Assembly: GCA_020850325.1 (NCBI GenBank)
Contig: JADZEW010000001.1
Span: forward strand, 248,001 to 312,000
Direction of reading: 5' to 3'
Origin: Methanoregulaceae archaeon
GTDB taxonomy: Bacteria; Armatimonadota; Fimbriimonadia; Fimbriimonadales; Fimbriimonadaceae
DNA length: 64,000 bases
The translations under genes and the position numbers were made by a program. Below the pieces are notes generated by a model. It was not told the DNA's origin. It saw only the letters and a list, made by a program, of their open reading frames with translations, and made no database searches. Shown piece after piece: positions 61,235 to 64,000 of this stretch (position 1 is its first letter; every line of letters starts with the position of its first letter).

Positions 61235-62149
61235 GTGGAAGCGGTACTTTCTGGGGTATTGGCTGCGGTGTATCTGCGCGGATTGCCGGGGCGCGCCGCG
61301 CCGCCGCGATCCTGGCCCGGGGTGAGTTCCGCGCTGCGTCGAGCCGCCGGGGAAGGGCCGTTGCCCGCCGATCCCCTCGTTCTCTCCACGCTCCTTCGGG
61401 AAGCGGGCTACTGGCAGGAAGCTACCATTCTCCTCGATCGCGCCCGCTGGCCCCTCGCGGTCGATCTCGTCGCCAAGCAGCGGGTGATCACCGCCGAAGA
61501 TTCCCTCTACCCCTCCGCGTGGCGCTCCTCAGGCGTTGCGGCTCCGCCGGCGCTTTGGCGCAAGCCAGGAGCGGTTCCCCTGCCCTCGGGCGCGCCTTGG
61601 GTCACCCTCGTGGGCAGCCGCCAGATCACCCGCGCCGTCCGCGATTTTGCCCGCGCCGCCGGCGAGGCGGTGTCCGCCGGAGGTGGTGTCGTACTCTCGG
61701 GTGGAGCGGTCGGAGTCGATCGCGCCGCGGTGCTGGGCGCCCGCGCCTCCGAAGGGGCCACCGTCGAGCTGTTGCCCTGCGGCTTCGATCATGCCCCCGC
61801 CTCCTCCGCCGAGCGGTGGTCGCTGGTTCCGCCCGGCGAGCCGTTCAGTACCGCAAACGCGATGGAGCGAAATCTCCTGCTCTATGCCGCCTCATCGCGA
61901 TCGCTGGTCGTGCATGCCCGCTTTCGGGCGGGGGGCTCGTGGCATGGCGCGGTGAGCGCGCTGCGGCATCGTCTTGGCCCGATCTTCGTCCGCGAGCCGG
62001 CTCCCGGCGAGGCCCTCTCTGATCCCGATTACCTCCGCGCGCATGCCGCGCTCGTGGGTCTGGGCGCCATTTCCCTGTGCCACCCCGAACTCCTGCTCGC
62101 GGCGCCGGCCCGCAATCCCGCCCAGCCTGCGCTTGCGCTGGGGGCTTAG
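61235..62149 (+). CDS. Divergent DprA/Smf-like protein
   Basis: 304 residues from GTG 61235; ATG 61217 and GTG 61196 are also in frame. The Rossmann core follows DprA: AEDSLYPSAW, PALWRKPGAV, VTLVGSRQITRAVRDFARAAGEAVSAGGGVVLSGGAVGVDRAAVLGARASEGATVELLPCGFD, then FSTANAMERNLLLYAASSRSLVVHARFRAGGSWHGAVSALRH. In DprA the matching motifs are VGSR, SGxAxGID and RNRIIaGLS. Several residues differ: SGGAVGVD for SGLArGID, and MERNLLL for FPxRNRI. DprA loads RecA on incoming single strands during transformation. This could be a DprA that has drifted or a related nucleotide-binding protein. Confidence 0.68.
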   Translation: MEAVLSGVLAAVYLRGLPGRAAPPRSWPGVSSALRRAAGEGPLPADPLVLSTLLREAGYWQEATILLDRARWPLAVDLVAKQRVITAEDSLYPSAWRSSGVAAPPALWRKPGAVPLPSGAPWVTLVGSRQITRAVRDFARAAGEAVSAGGGVVLSGGAVGVDRAAVLGARASEGATVELLPCGFDHAPASSAERWSLVPPGEPFSTANAMERNLLLYAASSRSLVVHARFRAGGSWHGAVSALRHRLGPIFVREPAPGEALSDPDYLRAHAALVGLGAISLCHPELLLAAPARNPAQPALALGA

Positions 62150-62877
62150 GGCACGCGCTCGACGGAGTACCGGCCGCTTCGGTCGACCGTGATCTTCGGC
62201 GGCTTCCGCGTCTCCTCGAACGCCGCAAAGGCGGGGGCGAGTTCCGCCCAGAACTCGGCGTGGCTCGGGTGGGATCGACCCAACGAGGCGATCCGCTCCG
62301 ACGTCATCCGAGTCGGAAACAGGTGGAGTTCGACCCGCTTCGGCCAGCCATGGGCGACGAGCACGTAGAGTTCCTCGATGAGCGGGTCGGTCATCGCTAG
62401 GCAGCCGATGCTTGCCCGACCCCCGTGAATGTAGATGTCGCTCCCCGGCGACTTCGGATCGGAGCGCTTCCGGTCCGAGGCATTGGGGTAATCTACCCGC
62501 AGGCTCAGGTGAAACTGGCTTTTCGGGTTCAGCCCCTCGATCCGGTAGAACCCTTCCGGCACCTGCCGGTCGCCTTCCTTCCGTTTGGGACCGGGCCCAC
62601 CCGACTGCGCGGCGATCGGATACGTATTGAACAGCGCGTAAGGCCCACCACGGCGAAAGCGAGCCCAGACTTCGAGTTCGGCTTCTGCCTTGAAGGCGCG
62701 GAGGAACACGTCCTTGGGCAATCCCGTGCCACCCATTTGCTTGGATCGGGCCAACAAGTCGTCGGTCACCCGGGCTCGGGCGGGGCCGACCCGATCCTGC
62801 TCCCCGGCGAAGTAGGCACCGGCGCCCAGCATCACGACTAGCGCCCCGGCGTACATGAGAAGTCGAGCAGTCGCCAT
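62146..62877 (-). CDS. L,D-transpeptidase (YkuD) family protein
   Basis: 243 residues from ATG 62877, which has GGGAG 7 nt upstream and begins a membrane anchor (ARLLMYAGALVVMLGAGAYF); longer in-frame starts lie within the neighbouring gene. The YkuD active site is present as IYIHGGRASIGCLAMTD near residue 150-165 with the catalytic His and Cys. The domain starts at ELEVWARFRRGGPYALFNTYPI. It resembles the YafK-like branch that has the same HG..S.GC motif. These enzymes cross-link peptidoglycan or cut it from lipoproteins. It overlaps both neighbours by a few bases. Confidence 0.88.
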   Translation of the reverse strand: MATARLLMYAGALVVMLGAGAYFAGEQDRVGPARARVTDDLLARSKQMGGTGLPKDVFLRAFKAEAELEVWARFRRGGPYALFNTYPIAAQSGGPGPKRKEGDRQVPEGFYRIEGLNPKSQFHLSLRVDYPNASDRKRSDPKSPGSDIYIHGGRASIGCLAMTDPLIEELYVLVAHGWPKRVELHLFPTRMTSERIASLGRSHPSHAEFWAELAPAFAAFEETRKPPKITVDRSGRYSVERVP

Positions 62878-64000
62878 CCCTGAGCTCCCGGATGAACCAC
62901 GATGCGAACGTAGCGCGCCCGCATCGGCATGCCGTAATACTTGAGTCGGCCCGCTTGGCCCCGGGTCGTGATTGACCACGGGAGATCACCTTCCCGGGCA
63001 AACAGCCGACCGGTCTCCGGTTTCTCCCCCGCCCGGTAGGCGAGCAGGTCGTACCCCCCACTTGCCCCGGCTTCCGCTGCCACGGAGATCGTGATTTCCC
63101 CGAGCGCGACCTCGCGTCCGAGGTCGATGTCGATGGTCCCACCCGCGGGCACCGCGATCCCGGTAGCGGGATCGTTGTCGGTGATCTCATCGACCGTCCC
63201 GCCCGTAGACTGCTTGGCCGAACCCGCGGCGAGAGCGATCGCCTCGGCGGCCAGCGGCGTCGAGGGTACGGGAAGAACCAAGGTAACCATCGCCAGCGGC
63301 TGCCGCGAGCGTGCGACCGCGTCGAGTACCTGCCACAGCTTCAGCACCGCAACCGCCTCGACGCCGTTCACGACCCCACGGATGGCGATCGCGCCGTTCG
63401 CGCCGGTGGCGTCCACTCTGCCAAACGGATTGGCGAGCAGCTGGTGGCCGGAAGGGGTGTAGCTGCCGGGAGGCACCCCCGGGTCGCGCTTCGGCAGCAG
63501 GATGGTGCCGCTCTCGCCCGTGCGTACCGTCTCCAACTTGCCTGCTCCGGCAAAGGACCCAGCGCGCAAAGCATACAGCGTCAGTTCCTGATTGCCTAGG
63601 CGCTTGCCGCCCGGATCGGTTAGGGTGACCAGCACCGAGCCGGGGACATCGTACAAATAATCCCCACTGAACCCGCGGCGGCGGCCGAGATTGCGGTTGA
63701 GCGCATAAACGTCGGTCGCACTCAGTCCCGCGCCCACATCCATGCGGTTCGGATCGACGTACAGATCGCTGAACCGTTCGTGCGGGAACGCGAAGGTCGG
63801 GGCGAGCAGCGCATCGGAGCGGGTTTCGCCACCCCCCAGGACTCCCGGAAAACGATCGGGCATCGGCGGTACGGACGACGTATCGCCGAGCAGGGAGCCT
63901 TGGCGAACTCCGGCAGACGTAATCTCGACCAAGCCGCACGCCCGCGCGATCTCGGCCATGAGGTCGGTATCGGGCCCTACGAGAATCTCCCCATCAAGCC
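62838..64000 (-). CDS. C-terminal part of a gene with an F5/8-type C-terminal domain, 5-prime end beyond window
   Basis: The frame is open to the window edge (the residues upstream of ATG 63959 still read EILVGPDTDL), so the true start is outside; ATG 63959 is internal. Visible are a beta-rich segment (VLVTLTDPGGKRLGNQELTLYALRAG), an Ig-like part (AIAIRGVVNGVEAVAVLKLWQVL), and a C-terminal discoidin/F5-8-like beta-sandwich (DNDPATGIAVPAGGTIDIDLG, AEAGASGGYDLLAYRAGEKPETG, RYVRIVVHPGAQGWRLLDF). F5/8-type modules often bind sugars on secreted enzymes. The catalytic part, if any, is not in the window. Confidence 0.6.
   Translation of the reverse strand, partial: LDGEILVGPDTDLMAEIARACGLVEITSAGVRQGSLLGDTSSVPPMPDRFPGVLGGGETRSDALLAPTFAFPHERFSDLYVDPNRMDVGAGLSATDVYALNRNLGRRRGFSGDYLYDVPGSVLVTLTDPGGKRLGNQELTLYALRAGSFAGAGKLETVRTGESGTILLPKRDPGVPPGSYTPSGHQLLANPFGRVDATGANGAIAIRGVVNGVEAVAVLKLWQVLDAVARSRQPLAMVTLVLPVPSTPLAAEAIALAAGSAKQSTGGTVDEITDNDPATGIAVPAGGTIDIDLGREVALGEITISVAAEAGASGGYDLLAYRAGEKPETGRLFAREGDLPWSITTRGQAGRLKYYGMPMRARYVRIVVHPGAQGWRLLDFSCTPGR

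Overview
The window looks like a chromosomal segment of a GC-rich diderm bacterium, most plausibly an Armatimonadota (Fimbriimonadia-like) genome. This is inferred from the gene mix, not from a database search. The clues are an LptD-like outer-membrane barrel, FlgD-type Ig and P-domain secreted proteins, a PEP-CTERM protein, a PafA-type Pup ligase outside Actinobacteria, a proton-pumping pyrophosphatase, and the MEP pathway enzyme Dxs. No tRNA, rRNA, CRISPR array, transposase, integrase or prophage gene was seen. Gene density is uniform, as in a core chromosome.

Layout. 1-9,111: partial PrpD-family gene, a large secreted Asp-box/P-domain protein, LeuA with a small unknown gene, a GNAT acetyltransferase, a cystathionine gamma-synthase-type enzyme and a PEP-CTERM protein. 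9,250-12,223: accC, nusB and pheS without pheT. 12,240-18,125: repeats, a membrane protein, pafA, a VOC protein, a winged-helix regulator and dxs. 18,126-23,930: an oversized hppA, then infA-def-fmt-gpmA. 23,962-29,653: a surface-type repeat protein behind a possible leader peptide, a membrane gene interrupted by an in-frame TGA, a VWA protein, a rhomboid-like protein and a J-domain/WD40 fusion. 29,771-38,797: a YfhO-like membrane protein, a caspase-like TPR protein, a DegT aminotransferase, a formylglycine-generating enzyme (FGE) with a sulfatase, and a YHS protein. 38,874-42,939: a phosphoesterase, CorA, a VOC protein and a subtilase. 42,930-51,794: an envelope/secretion block (CsgG-like collagen-like protein, FlgD-Ig protein, LptD-like barrel, secreted unknown). 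51,973-57,231: coaE, rpsU, ybeY, a DgkA-PAP2 fusion, a CorC-like protein and comM. 57,228-64,000: a TPR protein, an M14 peptidase, a DprA-like protein, an L,D-transpeptidase and a partial secreted protein.

Genes that plausibly work together: FGE and sulfatase (the enzyme converts the sulfatase CxPxR cysteine); def and fmt (N-formyl-Met cycle); DgkA and PAP2 in one polypeptide (lipid kinase and phosphatase); ComM and the DprA-like protein (DNA uptake); and the 42.9-51.8 kb envelope genes.

The most striking signal is regulatory and spans the whole window. At about twenty gene starts on both strands a TAnnnT hexamer lies 5-9 nt upstream of the start codon, usually with no Shine-Dalgarno sequence. 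This predicts that leaderless transcription is a main mode of gene expression here. Clear Shine-Dalgarno sequences are largely confined to operon-internal genes, ribosome/initiation genes and large secreted proteins. Other unusual points are the roughly 285-residue insertion in HppA, the orphan PafA, the P domain nested inside a carboxypeptidase-regulatory-like fold, the DgkA-PAP2 fusion, and the single TGA inside an otherwise open membrane-protein frame.
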